Shown: piece after piece, positions 43,705-54,341 of the stretch
How the letters are laid out: the number at the start of each line of letters is the position of its first letter
Position numbering within the stretch: position 1 is the stretch's first letter
NCBI RefSeq assembly: GCF_022664435.1
Contig: NZ_JAKREU010000007.1
Coordinates: 62,001-126,000 of the forward strand
Direction: 5' to 3'
Length of the DNA stretch: 64,000 nucleotides
DNA from: Sphingomonas panni
GTDB taxonomy: Bacteria > Pseudomonadota > Alphaproteobacteria > Sphingomonadales > Sphingomonadaceae
The notes under the pieces: generated by a model
Database searches by the model: none
What the model was told of the DNA's origin: nothing
The model's input: only the letters and a program-made list of their open reading frames with translations
Made by a program: the position numbers and the translations under genes

Positions 43705-44369
43705 CGACCCAGCCGCCGCACGATGCGGATGCCGACATTGTCGATGCCGGGGTTGGTATCGGAAAACATCTGGCGATGGCTGAAATGCTCCCAAGCGAGT
43801 TCGACGGCCCAGCGCCGGTCAAGCCGCACCCCGACAGAGGCATTGGGATTGAACAGGACTTTCGATCCGAACGAGGTACGGCGACGATAGATATCGTAGC
43901 GCCGCCATGCCTCGTCGTTCGAGATACCCGGCTGGAACGGGTCCGGCGTGAAGCGATAGCCGTCGATGACGGTCATGCCGATCCCCGCCTGCCCATAGAC
44001 CCGGCCGCGCAGGATATGCTGCCGCCATTCCGCCCCCGCGCTGAAGAAGCTGGTGCGGCCTGCCGTGTTCACCTGCGCCTTCACGGTCAGGCGGGGTTTC
44101 AGCAAGATGCGAAGCGGCGCGGTGCGATAGGCAAGCTGCACGTCGACCGTGCCATTCTCTTCCTCCCCTTCGTAAATCTGCCCGGCCGGCAGCTCGGGCA
44201 GGTCGAAGATCAGCTTGCTGCCGAGCGGATGAAAGTTGGCACCATGCCGCAGCACGCCGATAGCGACCTCCGCCGGTTCACGCGGCGGCACCGCCCGCTC
44301 CTGTGCCATCGCCGTCGTCGAGGCGAGCGCCAACACTGCGCCCAGGACGCCCTTTTCAAACCGAATCAT
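43701..44369 (-). CDS. lipid A 3-O-deacylase (PagL-like) family
   Basis: 222 residues; signal peptide (GVLGAVLALASTTAMAQ), then an outer-membrane beta-barrel pattern. C-terminal motif VELAWEHFSHRQMFSDTNPG, then IDNVGIRIVRRL, which aligns with the PagL signature (E-H-x-S region; His and Ser of the catalytic triad present as EHFSH). Acyl-chain removal from lipid A is inferred. ATG at 44369; the open frame continues upstream without family match. Confidence 0.8.
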   Translation of the reverse strand: MIRFEKGVLGAVLALASTTAMAQERAVPPREPAEVAIGVLRHGANFHPLGSKLIFDLPELPAGQIYEGEEENGTVDVQLAYRTAPLRILLKPRLTVKAQVNTAGRTSFFSAGAEWRQHILRGRVYGQAGIGMTVIDGYRFTPDPFQPGISNDEAWRRYDIYRRRTSFGSKVLFNPNASVGVRLDRRWAVELAWEHFSHRQMFSDTNPGIDNVGIRIVRRLGR

Positions 44370-44456
44370 TTGAACCCCTTCCCGCAAACGGCAGTCGCTT
44401 CGCCGTGAGCAATGTCGTATCATCGACAATAATTGCTGTAAAACAGAAAGTATCTT

Positions 44457-45082
44457 GTGTCGGACGGATATTCGCTGCCGCCAAAGAAGGCGCGGACCAG
44501 CCGCAGGGTCGGTATGCTGTTCCTGTGCCTCGCGGCGCTGCTGGGGGTGCTGACGATCATCGCAGCGGCAGCGCCTGGCCGTATTGGAATTGCGGTTCGG
44601 GCCAAGATTGCCGAGCAGGCGCCGATGCGGCGAACCTGCTGCCTGACGAAACACTGACCAAATTGAACCGCGATCCAACGGCCCGCCGCCGTTTCGACGC
44701 GTGGGTGGCAACGCCCGGCATCCGCATCGGACTGGCGGCTGTCGTGCTGCTGCAATCTGGGCCGATGCCGGTCCTGTTGTTCGCGGTCGGCATGGCGCTG
44801 CGACGCCTGGGGCAGAAGCGGTGTAATGCCCTGGCCGATGCGTTGCCGTGGTTGCGACGGGCATCGCGTGCCGCGATCGTGCTGGCTATTGCGCACATAA
44901 TCGCGCCTATCTTTCAAAGCCTCTTGCTCGCCAACGGGTTCGCCCAGCCGGAGGTACTTACCGCTCCCATCATGGTGGAGATGACCTTGCTGCTCCTGAT
45001 GCTCGCCTTCGCGGCCTACGCCACGATCTGGGCGCTGGAAGCAGGCATCCGGGCCGAGCGCGAACTGGCCGATTTCGTCTGA
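44457..45082 (+). pseudogene. DUF2975-like membrane protein, frameshifted
   Basis: Frame one from the GTG at 44457 gives a basic start and first span (MLFLCLAALLGVLTIIAAAA). Near 44611-44630 the frame changes; the second frame continues DAANLLPDETLTKLNRDPTA, then three spans (IGLAAVVLLQSGPMPVLLFA, AAIVLAIAHIIAPIFQSLLL, MVEMTLLLLMLAFAAYATIW) and a charged end, matching the four-span DUF2975 layout. It ends in TGATG with an XRE gene, the usual DUF2975 partner. One extra or two missing bases explain the break. Possible decay or sequence error. Confidence 0.75.
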
Positions 45083-45318
45083 TGCCGGTCATCGTCAATC
45101 TCGACGTGATGCTGGCGCGGCGGAAGGTCCGGTCGAAGGAACTGGCCGAGGCGATCGGCATCACCGAATCGAACCTGTCGCTGCTGAAATCGGGCAAGGT
45201 GAAGGGCGTGCGCTTCGCGACGCTGGCGGCGATCTGCCGCTATCTCGACTGCACGCCGGGCGACATTCTCGACTATACCCCATCCGACGACGACCTGAAG
45301 CCGGGGGGCGAGGAGTGA
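45082..45318 (+). CDS. XRE-family HTH regulator, DUF2975 partner
   Basis: 78 residues: NLDVMLARRKVRSKELAEAI, GITESNLSLLKSGKVKGVRF and CRYLDCTPGDILDY, a compact Cro/CI-type HTH of the kind (YozG-like) that is paired with DUF2975 membrane proteins in many bacteria. It shares one nucleotide with the upstream gene. Because that gene is frameshifted, translation coupling may be lost. Confidence 0.9.
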   Translation: MPVIVNLDVMLARRKVRSKELAEAIGITESNLSLLKSGKVKGVRFATLAAICRYLDCTPGDILDYTPSDDDLKPGGEE

Positions 45319-45363
45319 ACCGCCCCCTCGCCCCCTGCCCCGCGATCGGCTAGGCATTCGGCC

Positions 45364-46047
45364 ATGACCACGCCAGAGACCGACGGCACCGGCCACCGCG
45401 CGCGCCTGCGCGGACGGTTGCTGGAACATGGCGGGGCGGCTTTGCTCGACCATGAATTGATCGAGTATCTGCTGACGCTGGCCATCCCCCGGCGCGATAC
45501 CAAGCCGCTGGCGAAGACACTGCTCCACGAGTTCGGCGGGATCGGCGGGTTGCTGTCGGCCGACCCGATCGCGCTGGGCAAGGTTTCCGGCATGGGCGAC
45601 AGCGCGGTAGCGGCGATCCGTATCGCGCAGGCGGCAGCGACGCGGATGCTCAAGGCGCAGGTGGCGGAGCGGCCGGTGCTGTCGAACTGGCAGGCGCTGC
45701 TCGACTATCTCCACGCCGACATGGCGCATCTGGCGGTCGAACGAATCCGGGTGCTGCACCTCAACAGCCGCAACCTGCTGATCCGCGACGAACTGGTGGC
45801 GGAGGGGACGATCGACGAAGCCCCGATCTATACCCGTGAGGTGATCCGCCGCGCGCTGGACCTGGGGTCGGCGGCGCTGATCCTCGTCCACAACCACCCC
45901 AGCGGCGATCACAGCCCCAGCCGGGCCGATATCGACCTGACCCGCACCATTGCCGCAGCGGGCAAGCCATTGGGCATCACCGTCCACGACCACCTCATCA
46001 TCGGCGCGAAGGGGCATACGAGCCTGCGCGCCCAGGGAATGTTCTGA
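45364..46047 (+). CDS. radC: RadC family JAB-domain protein
   Basis: 227 residues: N-terminal helical HhH-type part (LRGRLLEHGGAALLDHELIE), then a JAB/MPN metal-binding domain with REVIRRALDLGSAALILVHN, HPSGDHSPSRADIDLT (JAMM motif H-x-H...SxxxxxD) and GITVHDHLIIG. Often called a DNA repair protein, though that function is disputed. The stop overlaps the acetyltransferase start (TGATG). Confidence 0.93.
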   Translation: MTTPETDGTGHRARLRGRLLEHGGAALLDHELIEYLLTLAIPRRDTKPLAKTLLHEFGGIGGLLSADPIALGKVSGMGDSAVAAIRIAQAAATRMLKAQVAERPVLSNWQALLDYLHADMAHLAVERIRVLHLNSRNLLIRDELVAEGTIDEAPIYTREVIRRALDLGSAALILVHNHPSGDHSPSRADIDLTRTIAAAGKPLGITVHDHLIIGAKGHTSLRAQGMF

Positions 46048-46592
46048 TGCGTACCGAAAAGCAGAAGATGATCGCCGGCGAGCTGTACCATGCCGGCGAT
46101 GCCGAACTGGTGGCGGACGTGATGCGCGCGGCGGCGTGGATGGACCGCTACAACGCCCGCATCGCGCTCGACCGTGACGAACAGCGGGCGTTGCTGCGTG
46201 AGATGCTGGCATCGGTCGGCGAGAACGTCATCATCCGCCCGCCCTTCCACATCGACTATGGCTACAACATCACCATCGGCGACGACGTGTTCCTGAATTA
46301 CGGCTGCGTCATCCTCGACGTGTGCGCCGTCATGATCGGCGACAAGACGCAGATCGGGCCGGGCGTCCAGATTCTGGCCGCCGACCATCCGCGCGATCCG
46401 GCGGTGCGTGCGCAGATGCTGGAGTTCGGGCGACCGGTCACCATCGGACGCAATGTGTGGATCGGCGGCGGCGCCATCCTGTTGCCCGGCGTGACGGTCG
46501 GTGACGATGCGCTGATCGGCGCGGGATCGGTCGTCACGCGGGACGTGCCGGCGGGGGCGACGGTCGTCGGCAATCCGGCACGGGTACGATAG
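46047..46592 (+). CDS. maltose O-acetyltransferase-like hexapeptide enzyme
   Basis: 181 residues: N-terminal RTEKQKMIAGELYHAGDAEL (Mac domain), then a left-handed beta-helix of hexapeptide repeats (IGENVIIRPPFHID-type start, GYNITIGDDVFLNYGCVILD, IGDKTQIGPGVQILAADHPR) and the catalytic His region, ending GGGAILLPGVTVGDDALIGA GSVVTRDVP. Acetylates a sugar with acetyl-CoA; substrate unknown. A terminator follows within 5 nt. Confidence 0.92.
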   Translation: MRTEKQKMIAGELYHAGDAELVADVMRAAAWMDRYNARIALDRDEQRALLREMLASVGENVIIRPPFHIDYGYNITIGDDVFLNYGCVILDVCAVMIGDKTQIGPGVQILAADHPRDPAVRAQMLEFGRPVTIGRNVWIGGGAILLPGVTVGDDALIGAGSVVTRDVPAGATVVGNPARVR

Positions 46593-46595
46593 AAA

Positions 46596-46623
46596 AGACC
46601 GCCGGGATCGCTCCCGACGGTCT
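46596..46623. terminator. bidirectional terminator between acetyltransferase and EF-hand genes
   Basis: AGACCGCCGGGA/TCCCGACGGTCT stem; TCTGT on one side and AAAAG (TTTTCT on the other strand) on the other, between convergent genes. Confidence 0.7.
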
Positions 46624-46648
46624 CTGTCATATCAGCTCTGCGCGGCGA

Positions 46649-47119
46649 TCAGGCGCTCTGGCTCAGGAAACTGGTCAGTTCCGCCTTGCTCACTGCCTTC
46701 GACTTGTCCTTGTCCGCCTGGGCGAAGGCCTGCTTGACCCAGCTCTTCACCTCGGGCTTGTCGGCGGTCACGCCGGGCTCGCTGGCCGATCGCAGCGCGA
46801 CCATCCATTCGCCGAACTGCTTTTCGGTCAACTGCCCCTTCCCGTCCTTGTCGTATTTCGGGAATTCGGCCTCGACGATCTGCGCGATTTGCGCACCGCT
46901 GGCGGGCTGTCCGGCCTCTGCGGTCGCCTGCGCGGTCTGCGTCGCCGGGTCGGCCGGGGCTGGCTGCGTTGCAGTGATCGACGGATCAGCCTGTGCAGGA
47001 GCAGGATTTACCGGTGCCGCCTGCGCGGTCGGAGCAGTCGCTTGTGTCGTAGTAGCATCCTGCGCAAGGGCAGGCGCAGACATCATCACGGCACTGGCCA
47101 GAAGAATACGCTTCATCAT
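46649..47119 (-). CDS. exported EF-hand protein
   Basis: 156 residues: signal peptide (MMKRILLASAVMMSAPALAQ), a 60-residue Ala/Pro/Thr/Gln-rich low-complexity stretch, then two EF-hands: DKDGKGQLTEKQF (D90-D92-K94-Q96, E99) and DKDKSKAVSKAEL (D136, D138, S140, E147). The first loop has Lys where a usual Asp/Asn/Ser sits at position 5, so it may bind calcium weakly. Probably periplasmic. Confidence 0.85.
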   Translation of the reverse strand: MMKRILLASAVMMSAPALAQDATTTQATAPTAQAAPVNPAPAQADPSITATQPAPADPATQTAQATAEAGQPASGAQIAQIVEAEFPKYDKDGKGQLTEKQFGEWMVALRSASEPGVTADKPEVKSWVKQAFAQADKDKSKAVSKAELTSFLSQSA

Positions 47120-47329
47120 CGAATTTCTCCTTTCGGAAGGCTTCGGTACTTCATTGCGTCGTTCGCATTACATTGCCTAACGACTTTGCGATGACCCGGC
47201 CAACTTAGGTCGTTTCGGTTTCGATTGAAGCCCTTCTCGACTCTCTTCTATCGCACGATAGGCTCGATTCGTCCGCGACTTGTTGCTAGGGCGCGGCAAA
47301 CCGTTCGCCCGTTTTCGAAAGGCCCTGCG

Positions 47330-48640
47330 ATGATTCCCCGCTACTCCCGCCCCGAGATGACCGCCCTGTGGCAGCCCCAGGCTCGATTCCGCATCTGGTT
47401 CGAGATCGAGGCGCACGCCACCGACGCGCTCGCCGAACTGGGCGTGGTGCCGAAGGAGGCCGCCGAGAAGATCTGGGCGATGAACGATGCCGAGTTCGAC
47501 GTCGACCGGATCGACGCGATTGAGGCGGAGACGAAGCACGACGTCATCGCCTTCCTCACGCATGTGTCGGAACGGACCGGGCCGGAAGCGCGCTTCCTGC
47601 ATCAGGGGATGACCAGTTCGGACGTACTCGACACCTGTCTTGCGGTGCAGCTGGCGCGGGCGTCGGACATCCTGCTCGCCGATCTCGACAAGCTGCTGGA
47701 CGTTATCGAGCGTCGCGCGCGCGAACACAAGCTGACCCCCACCATCGGCCGCAGCCATGGCATCCATGCCGAGCCGGTGACTTTCGGGCTGAAGCTCGCC
47801 CAGGCCTATGCCGAGTTCGACCGCTGCCGCACGCGCCTGCGCAACGCACGCGCCGAGGTGGCGACCTGTGCGATTTCGGGTGCGGTCGGCACCTTCGCGA
47901 ACATCGACCCGCGCGTCGAGGAACATGTCGCCGAGAAGATGGGCCTGACCGTCGAACCGGTATCGACGCAGGTCATCCCGCGCGACCGCCATGCGATGTA
48001 TTTCGCGACGCTGGGCGTGATCGCCGGGTCGATCGAACGCCTCGCGACCGAAATCCGCCATCTGCAGCGCACCGAAGTGCTGGAGGCCGAGGAATATTTC
48101 TCGCCGGGGCAGAAGGGGTCGTCGGCCATGCCGCACAAGCGCAACCCGGTGCTGACCGAGAACCTGACCGGCCTTGCCCGCATGGTGCGCGGTTACGTCA
48201 CCCCGGCGCTGGAGAATGTCGCCTTGTGGCATGAACGCGACATCTCGCACTCGTCGGTCGAGCGTTACATCGGCCCCGACGCGACGATCACGCTCGACTT
48301 CGCGCTGGCCCGCCTGACCGGGGTGATCGACAAGCTGGTCGTCTATCCGGCGCGGATGGAAAAGAACCTCAACAAGATGGGCGGCCTCGTCCATTCGCAG
48401 CGCGTCCTGCTGGCGCTGACCCAGGCCGGGGTGAGCCGCGAGGATTCGTACCGCTATGTTCAGCGCAACGCGATGAAGGTGTGGGAATCGGACGGCGAAC
48501 TGTCGCTGCTCGAACTGCTGAAGGCCGATCCCGACGTCGCCGCCGCGCTGTCGCCCGACGAGATCGAGAGCCGGTTCGACCTCGGCTATCACTACAAGCA
48601 TGTCGACACGATTTTTGCCCGGGTGTTCGGCAAGGCGTGA
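47330..48640 (+). CDS. purB: adenylosuccinate lyase
   Basis: Catalyses two purine-synthesis steps (SAICAR to AICAR and adenylosuccinate to AMP). 436 residues from the ATG at 47330 (IPRYSRPEMTALWQPQARFR). Lyase superfamily signature SPGQKGSSAMPHKRNP, the HXGMTSSDVLDT region (HQGMTSSD) and the SHGIHAEPVTFGLKLA block are intact. Stands alone. Confidence 0.97.
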   Translation: MIPRYSRPEMTALWQPQARFRIWFEIEAHATDALAELGVVPKEAAEKIWAMNDAEFDVDRIDAIEAETKHDVIAFLTHVSERTGPEARFLHQGMTSSDVLDTCLAVQLARASDILLADLDKLLDVIERRAREHKLTPTIGRSHGIHAEPVTFGLKLAQAYAEFDRCRTRLRNARAEVATCAISGAVGTFANIDPRVEEHVAEKMGLTVEPVSTQVIPRDRHAMYFATLGVIAGSIERLATEIRHLQRTEVLEAEEYFSPGQKGSSAMPHKRNPVLTENLTGLARMVRGYVTPALENVALWHERDISHSSVERYIGPDATITLDFALARLTGVIDKLVVYPARMEKNLNKMGGLVHSQRVLLALTQAGVSREDSYRYVQRNAMKVWESDGELSLLELLKADPDVAAALSPDEIESRFDLGYHYKHVDTIFARVFGKA

Positions 48641-48834
48641 CGGATTATCCCCGCCGGACCGGTAAGTCCGGCGGGGCATCGCGGGGAGCCGGGCGCGGCG
48701 GCGAACACCGTGATCGATACCACCATTTTCGATGCGACTGTCTCTGCGCGACCCGCCCTGTCTCGCGCTACGATGCATCCGATCGGCTGCGGTGCAGCGT
48801 GTACGATCTGCGTCCCGCCACGAAGGATGAGATC

Positions 48835-49458
48835 ATGAACCAGATCCCGCAGAACCACGACGACGACCCGGCGTTCCAGAACGACGATGACGGCGCGATT
48901 GCAGCGGTCAACGACGGGGAAGCATGGGCGAATGCCGACGTCGACTACCCGGCTGCTCGACGCGATGGCGACTATGCCGCCCCTTCCTCGCTACTGGTGC
49001 GCCCGACGATGCCGTTGGATCGCGCTATCCTGACCGATTTTCTGGACAGGTGCATGACCAGCGATCCCCGTGTGCGCTACGGCCTTGGCAAAAAGGTCCC
49101 GAGACATGGTGCCATTCCGGGGCAGGAGTTCACCGAGATCGATTGCAGCGGCTTCGTACGCGAAGCCATCCGGTTAGCGACCAGTCCCATGGTCAAGTTC
49201 CCGGACGGATCGGTGGTCCAGCATGACTGGGTGCGAAACTGGAATTACGCGCCCGGCGTCGTCGAGGACGGCGAAAAGACGGACAACCGCGTACGGATCG
49301 CGTTCCTGCGACCGCAGGACAGTGCGAAGGGCGTCGGTCATGTCGTCCTGCTGCTGAACGGAATGACACTGGAATCGCATGGCGGGGTCGGTCCGAACCG
49401 CAGGGTCTGGAGCAGCCTGTCATGGCGTCACCACAGCCATGTCTATCGGCTCGATTGA
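48835..49458 (+). CDS. NlpC/P60-like cysteine peptidase-like protein
   Basis: 207 residues from the ATG at 48835, with an AAGGA site upstream. An acidic, Asp-rich N-terminal 50 residues without a signal peptide, then an NlpC/P60-like core: EIDCSGFVREAIRLATSPMV with Cys104, GHVVLLLNGMTLESHGG with His169 and His182. Such enzymes cut peptidoglycan peptides; the lack of an export signal suggests cytoplasmic action or export by another route. Confidence 0.75.
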   Translation: MNQIPQNHDDDPAFQNDDDGAIAAVNDGEAWANADVDYPAARRDGDYAAPSSLLVRPTMPLDRAILTDFLDRCMTSDPRVRYGLGKKVPRHGAIPGQEFTEIDCSGFVREAIRLATSPMVKFPDGSVVQHDWVRNWNYAPGVVEDGEKTDNRVRIAFLRPQDSAKGVGHVVLLLNGMTLESHGGVGPNRRVWSSLSWRHHSHVYRLD

Positions 49459-49482
49459 CGCGGCACCCCGTCGCCCTTCGGA

Positions 49483-49965
49483 TCAGTCGACCCGCCGCTC
49501 CATATAGATCGCATCCGCGCCGAACCCCGCCGCGCCGCCGGGGGCCGCGATGAAGCCTTGCCGCGCCCAATAGGCATCGGCCCCGCCGACCGCGATCAGC
49601 GCGAGGACGGGAATGCCACGGCGCGCGGCGATGTCGCTCAGGATCGGAAGCAGGCGCTCGACCGCCTTCGTACCACGCGCGACCGGCGCGACGACGACGT
49701 CGTGCAGATACCAGCAATCGGCGCTGGGCGGCAGATCGCCCAACAGCGCGTGCATCGCCGGCGGTGCGAGCCGGTGCCACGGATGGCTGATGCAATGGCC
49801 GGTGACCGTATCGCCGTCGGCCAGCACCCAGCATCCCTCGGGGCTGAGGGCGATGCGTTCGGCGTACAGGTCCGCCGCTTCGCCATAGTCGCCCAGTTCG
49901 GCGCGGGCGAGCGCGGCGATGCGCGGCGCGTCGGAGACGGTGGCGGGACGCCACACAGCGGTCAT
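49483..49965 (-). CDS. GNAT family N-acetyltransferase
   Basis: 160 residues: VWRPATVSDAPRIAALARAE start, motif A/B as HDVVVAPVARGTKAVERLLP and ALIAVGGADAYWARQGFI. A single-domain acetyl-CoA-dependent acetyltransferase; target unknown. Convergent with the NlpC/P60-like gene. Confidence 0.88.
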   Translation of the reverse strand: MTAVWRPATVSDAPRIAALARAELGDYGEAADLYAERIALSPEGCWVLADGDTVTGHCISHPWHRLAPPAMHALLGDLPPSADCWYLHDVVVAPVARGTKAVERLLPILSDIAARRGIPVLALIAVGGADAYWARQGFIAAPGGAAGFGADAIYMERRVD

Positions 49966-50009
49966 GGTCGTGTCCTTTGCTTGGGTCGCAGTATCGTATC
50001 ACATTCCGT

Positions 50010-50107
50010 CGTCATCCCGGCGAAGGCCGGAATCCATGGACGGCGGAACGTCGCGTATCGTTCGCGAACACCCGACACAATGGATCCCGGCCTTCGCCGG
50101 AATGACG
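50010..50107. repeat. two-armed palindromic repeat
   Basis: Starts CGTCATCCCGGCGAAGGCCG, inner arms AATCCATGG/ATGGATCC, and ends CCGGCCTTCGCCGGAATGAC. Lies between the GNAT and dnaJ genes. Confidence 0.85.
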
Positions 50108-50128
50108 AAGGAAGCGGACGACCTGTTC

Positions 50129-51253
50129 TTACCCGCCGAGCGCGGTCTTCAGCCGGCTGAAGAAGCCCATCGACTCCGGGCACTCCTCACCCGTCTCCGT
50201 TTCGCGGAACGCTTCGAGCAGTTCCTTCTGCCGGGCCGACAGGCGGGTCGGGGTTTCCACCTCGATATGGATCACCATGTCGCCATGGCCCCGCCCCTGC
50301 AGGACCGGCATCCCGGCACCACGCTGGCGCAGTTCCTTGCCCGATTGGATGCCGGCGGGCACGCGGATGCTGTGCTTCTGCCCGTCGAGGCCGGGAATCT
50401 CGATCGTCCCGCCCAGCGCCGCCGTGGTGAAGCTGATCGGCGCGCGGGCGTGCAATGCGGTGCCCTCACGTTCGAACAGCGCGTGGCGCTTGACGTGGAG
50501 GAAGATGTAGAGGTCGCCGGCCGGTGCGCCACGTGCGCCCGCCTCGCCCTCTCCGGTCAGGCGGATGCGCGTGCCTTCGTCGACGCCGGGCGGAATGTTG
50601 ACCTGCAACGTCTTGGTCTGGTCGACGCGGCCCTCGCTGTTACAGACCGGGCACGGGTCGCTAATAACCTGCCCTGCACCGTGACAGGTCGGACAGGCTC
50701 GCTCGACAACGAAGAAGCCCTGCTGCGCCCGGACCTTCCCATGGCCGTTGCAGGTGTGACAGGTGCGCGCCTTGGTGCCCGGCGACGCGCCGCTGCCGCC
50801 GCAGGGCGCGCAGGCGGCGGAGACGTCGACGGTGATCTCGGTCTGGTGGCCGTGATAGGCCTCCTCCAGCGAAACCTCCATGTCGTAGCGCAGGTCGGCA
50901 CCACGGCGTGGGCCGGCACGGCCGCCCTGGCGCCCGCCGCCCATGAATTCGCCGAAGACGCTTTCGAAAATGTCGGAGAAGCCGCCGAAATCCTGCGCGC
51001 CGCCGCCGGCACCGCCCGCACCCTGGCGGAAGGCGGCATGGCCGTAGCGGTCATACGCCGCGCGCTTCTGCGGGTCCTTCAGGCAGTCATAGGCTTCGTT
51101 GATCGCCTTGAACTTCGCCTCGGAATCCTTGCACCCGGCATTCTTGTCGGGGTGATATTTGATCGCGAGCTTGCGATAGGCCGACTTGATCGTCCCCGCA
51201 TCCGCGGTGCGCTCGCATTCGAGCAGTTCGTAGAAATCGACTTCGGTGGTCAT
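50129..51253 (-). CDS. dnaJ: chaperone DnaJ
   Basis: Hsp40 co-chaperone of DnaK. 374 residues: J domain with HPD ([10 protein letters not shown]), Gly-rich region ([13 protein letters not shown]), four CxxCxGxG zinc repeats ([32 protein letters not shown]; the last has Ser instead of Gly), then the substrate-binding C-terminal domains. The ATG at 51253 is preferred over the TTG one codon earlier. Downstream of dnaK on the same strand, with a palindromic repeat in the gap. Confidence 0.97.
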   Translation of the reverse strand: MTTEVDFYELLECERTADAGTIKSAYRKLAIKYHPDKNAGCKDSEAKFKAINEAYDCLKDPQKRAAYDRYGHAAFRQGAGGAGGGAQDFGGFSDIFESVFGEFMGGGRQGGRAGPRRGADLRYDMEVSLEEAYHGHQTEITVDVSAACAPCGGSGASPGTKARTCHTCNGHGKVRAQQGFFVVERACPTCHGAGQVISDPCPVCNSEGRVDQTKTLQVNIPPGVDEGTRIRLTGEGEAGARGAPAGDLYIFLHVKRHALFEREGTALHARAPISFTTAALGGTIEIPGLDGQKHSIRVPAGIQSGKELRQRGAGMPVLQGRGHGDMVIHIEVETPTRLSARQKELLEAFRETETGEECPESMGFFSRLKTALGG

Positions 51254-51260
51254 CAAAAAG

Positions 51261-51366
51261 CCCTCTCCCCTTCAGGGGAGAGGGTTTGGGAGAGGGGCAG
51301 TCCACAACGACCCGCCCGCCACGCCCCCTCTCCCCGGCCCTCTCCCCCGAGGGGGAGAGGGAGGGG
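51261..51366. repeat. inverted repeats in the dnaK-dnaJ gap
   Basis: CCCTCTCCCCTTCAGGGGAG and a second copy-like arm CCCTCTCCCCCGAGGGGGAG with AGGG ends. Two GC hairpins that could moderate dnaJ expression relative to dnaK or stabilise the dnaK mRNA end. Confidence 0.8.
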
Positions 51367-51373
51367 CGTTGGT

Positions 51374-53281
<1,908 letters not shown>

Positions 53282-53364
53282 GGTCCCTCATTGGCCCCCG
53301 GGTTGAATGTAAAACCTGGACCCGGCGGCACGGGGAGGTGCCGTCCGGGTCGTTCCGAGGGCGG

Positions 53365-53392
53365 ATATAGGCAGGGTTCGGCTTGCCGCAAG
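53365..53392 (-). promoter_or_regulatory. heat-shock (RpoH/sigma-32) promoter of dnaK
   Basis: On the minus strand, CTTGCGG (53386-53392) is followed after 14 nt by CCTATAT (53365-53371), matching the alphaproteobacterial RpoH consensus (CTTG...CCTATAT). No CIRCE-like inverted repeat was seen. Confidence 0.7.
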
Positions 53393-53436
53393 ATTATGCG
53401 CGGCATAGGGAACCGTATCGGGACAGGAGCGTGCGC

Positions 53437-53874
53437 ATGAAGACACGGTGGATGGTACTGGCAGCGGCGGCGATCGCGCTGACGGGATGCCAGCAACCCA
53501 CGCGGGTCGAGAATGCGTGGGTCCGCCTGTCCGCCGTGCCCGGACGCCCGGCCGCGGCCTATGCCACGATCCAGCCGGGTTCGCTCGGCCAAGCGCTCAT
53601 CGGCGTCGCCAGCCCGGCGGTGGGGCGGATCGAGTTGCACGAGAGCATGACCGGCCATGGCGGCATGGGCATGATGCGGCCGCTGGAGCGGGTGGCGCTG
53701 ACCGCGCATGAACCCACGACGCTGGCACCCGGCGGCATTCATGCGATGCTGTTCGACCTGAAGGGCGGCTTGCGGCCGGGCGGCACCATCCCGCTGACCT
53801 TCCGCTTCGACGGATCGCAGGACATCATCGTCGACGCGAAGCTGGTCGGCGCGGGCGATCCGGCACCGAAGTGA
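53437..53874 (+). CDS. copper chaperone PCu(A)C
   Basis: 145 residues; lipobox LTGC (C18) at the start, then the PCuAC domain with VENAWVRLSAVPGRPAAAYA and the metal motif IELHESMTGHGGMGMMRPL; the later HIM-like IHAMLF supplies the second half. Delivers Cu(I) to cytochrome oxidase in family members. The stop overlaps the next gene (ATGA). Confidence 0.9.
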   Translation: MKTRWMVLAAAAIALTGCQQPTRVENAWVRLSAVPGRPAAAYATIQPGSLGQALIGVASPAVGRIELHESMTGHGGMGMMRPLERVALTAHEPTTLAPGGIHAMLFDLKGGLRPGGTIPLTFRFDGSQDIIVDAKLVGAGDPAPK

Positions 53875-54332
53875 AGCGCCTGCTCACCCCCGCCGAAACC
53901 GATCTCGCCCGCACCATGTTCGGCGACACGATCGACTATCGACGGGCGCGGGTGGCGAACGCGAAATGGGCGTTCTTTCAGCCGAAACAGGTCGCGATGG
54001 CGCCGACCGGGTGCATCCATTTCCACCCGCAAGGCAATCTGTACCGCGACGACTTCGCCTGCGCCGGGCGCGACCTCGCCGCGCTGTTCCTGCACGAGAT
54101 GATGCACATCCACCAGGCGCAGCATCGCGGGCGATACTGGCTCCCGCTGATGCGCCATCCCTTCTGCACCTATCGCTACGCCATCGTGCCCGGCAAACCG
54201 TTCGAGGCGTACGGTATCGAGCAGCAGGCGGAGATCGTCCGCCATGCCTTTCTGCTGCGACAGGGGGTCACGGTGAAGGACAAGCCGCCGCTGGCGGTGT
54301 ATGAGGCTTTGCTGCCGTTCGGGCGGGGGTGA
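53871..54332 (+). CDS. HEMMH metallopeptidase-like protein
   Basis: 153 residues; HEMMH at 75-79 is an HExxH zinc motif, preceded by DLAALFL, and the protein has the start LTPAETDLARTMFGDTIDYR typical of a family sometimes mis-named vgr-related in sphingomonads. No signal peptide. Translationally coupled to the copper chaperone. A zinc protease or a structural relative; function inferred. Confidence 0.75.
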   Translation: MKRLLTPAETDLARTMFGDTIDYRRARVANAKWAFFQPKQVAMAPTGCIHFHPQGNLYRDDFACAGRDLAALFLHEMMHIHQAQHRGRYWLPLMRHPFCTYRYAIVPGKPFEAYGIEQQAEIVRHAFLLRQGVTVKDKPPLAVYEALLPFGRG

Positions 54333-54341
54333 GGGCGAGCG

